Assembly: GCF_004212635.1 (NCBI RefSeq)
Contig: NZ_PSRT01000026.1
Span: forward strand, 1 to 64,000
Length of the DNA stretch: 64,000 bases
Direction of reading: 5' to 3'
Source: Bradyrhizobium genosp. SA-3
GTDB lineage: Bacteria > Pseudomonadota > Alphaproteobacteria > Rhizobiales > Xanthobacteraceae
Part shown: positions 63,456-64,000 of the stretch, in pieces
Position numbering within the stretch: the first letter of the stretch is position 1
Layout: each line of letters opens with the position of its first letter
Made by a program: the position numbers and the translations under genes
Notes under the pieces: model-generated
The model's input: only the letters and a program-made list of their open reading frames with translations
Told to the model about the DNA's origin: nothing
Database searches by the model: none

Positions 63456-63543
63456 GGTGGTCGGCCCGGCTTGAACGGGCGCTGCGAATGGTTAGTTTTG
63501 GGGGATGGCGAATCGGTCGATTTCGCCCTTCTTCAAGACAGAC

Positions 63544-64000
63544 ATGGCGACATTCACCCCGCATCAGGACGCCGCGCTCAAGGCCGTTGGCGATTGGCTG
63601 AAAGCAAAGCCCGGCCGGGGCGGCACGCCGCCGGTGTTCCGCCTGTTCGGCTTTGCCGGCACGGGCAAGACCACGCTGGCGCGGCACATCGCCGAGGGCG
63701 TCGATGGCGAGGTGAAGTTCGCCGCCTTCACCGGCAAGGCGGCGCTGGTCATGCGCAACAAGGGTTGCGACGATGCCTCCACCATCCATTCCCTGATCTA
63801 TCGCGCCCGGGAATCCGGCGAGGAGCAGCCGAGCTTCGAGCTATGGGACGACGCGCCGGCGTCCAAGGCCAAGCTGATCGTGATCGACGAATGCTCCATG
63901 GTCGACGCCGAATTGGGGCGAGACCTGATGTCGTTCGACTGTCCGCTGCTGGTGTTAGGGGACCCCGCGCAGCTGCCGCCGATCCAGGGCGGCGGCTTCT
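63544..64000 (+). CDS. RecD-like ATP-dependent DNA helicase (incomplete at window end)
   Basis: The frame starts at ATG 63544 (MATFTPHQDAALKAVGDWLK; an in-frame ATG at 63505 is the alternative) and runs off the window. Walker A is RLFGFAGTGKTTLARHIAE, motif Ia is FAAFTGKAALVMRNKGC with the TIHSL block, Walker B is IVIDECSMVDAELG and motif III is LLVLGDPAQLPPIQGGGF. This is the helicase superfamily 1B (RecD/TraA-like, AAA_30) as annotated in many rhizobia. Function is probably DNA repair or recombination. The C-terminal part is outside the window. Confidence 0.9.
   Translation, partial: MATFTPHQDAALKAVGDWLKAKPGRGGTPPVFRLFGFAGTGKTTLARHIAEGVDGEVKFAAFTGKAALVMRNKGCDDASTIHSLIYRARESGEEQPSFELWDDAPASKAKLIVIDECSMVDAELGRDLMSFDCPLLVLGDPAQLPPIQGGGF

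Overview
The window looks like a Bradyrhizobium-type alphaproteobacterial chromosome. The evidence is the high GC, a napEDABC operon behind a perfect FixK/FNR box, a Caulobacter-style fliF-G-H-N-flbD cluster next to sciP, a pmtA-like phospholipid methyltransferase, palindromic REP-like repeats, and many short hypothetical genes of the kind common in Bradyrhizobium. The genus is an inference; no rRNA is present.

Positions 1 to about 33.2 kb are accessory and heavily decayed. They hold a class III cyclase fragment, MFS and LysE transporter remnants, two tandem metallophosphoesterase paralogues around a frameshifted CDP-archaeol-synthase-like gene, an exported crotonase, and a run of small genes, many broken by single-base indels or a nonsense codon. 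A RAYT transposase gene with a 12-bp inverted repeat follows. The centrepiece (15.8-25.9 kb) is a two-gene operon. Its first gene encodes a soluble-adenylyl-cyclase-like protein (two cyclase domains, NTPase, helical repeats). Its second encodes a 1980-residue fusion of a GMC oxidoreductase with a ferredoxin-like Cys motif, an alpha/beta hydrolase with a Cys in the nucleophile position, and a PhoD-like phosphatase. Next comes a duplicated module (CadC-like winged-helix/TPR regulator divergent from a DUF1127 gene, twice) and a truncated type I restriction subunit. An elongator-type tRNA-Met(CAT) at 33.2 kb marks the edge; its last 14 nt recur at 8.1 kb, a possible att site.

From 33.3 kb the sequence is core-like: secreted Pro-rich protein, pmtA, mnmA, then fliK-flgD behind a sigma-54 promoter, sciP, and fliF-G-H-N-flbD. 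An M20 peptidase follows. An aliphatic-sulfonate operon reads leftward (ssuA2, ssuA1, ssuD'-ssuC, ssuB, flavin reductase). It is damaged: ssuA1 carries a frameshift, and ssuD is truncated and joined in frame to ssuC.

The right end carries a P450, an L,D-transpeptidase, a LuxR-type regulator, an SDR-DoxX protein with a DUF2269 partner, an RlpA-like protein, a luciferase-like monooxygenase, napEDABC for periplasmic nitrate reduction, and the start of a RecD-like helicase. The most novel signals are the cyclase plus triple-fusion operon and the SsuD'-SsuC fusion. The repeated single-base lesions could be real decay or, in part, sequencing error, which cannot be settled from sequence alone.
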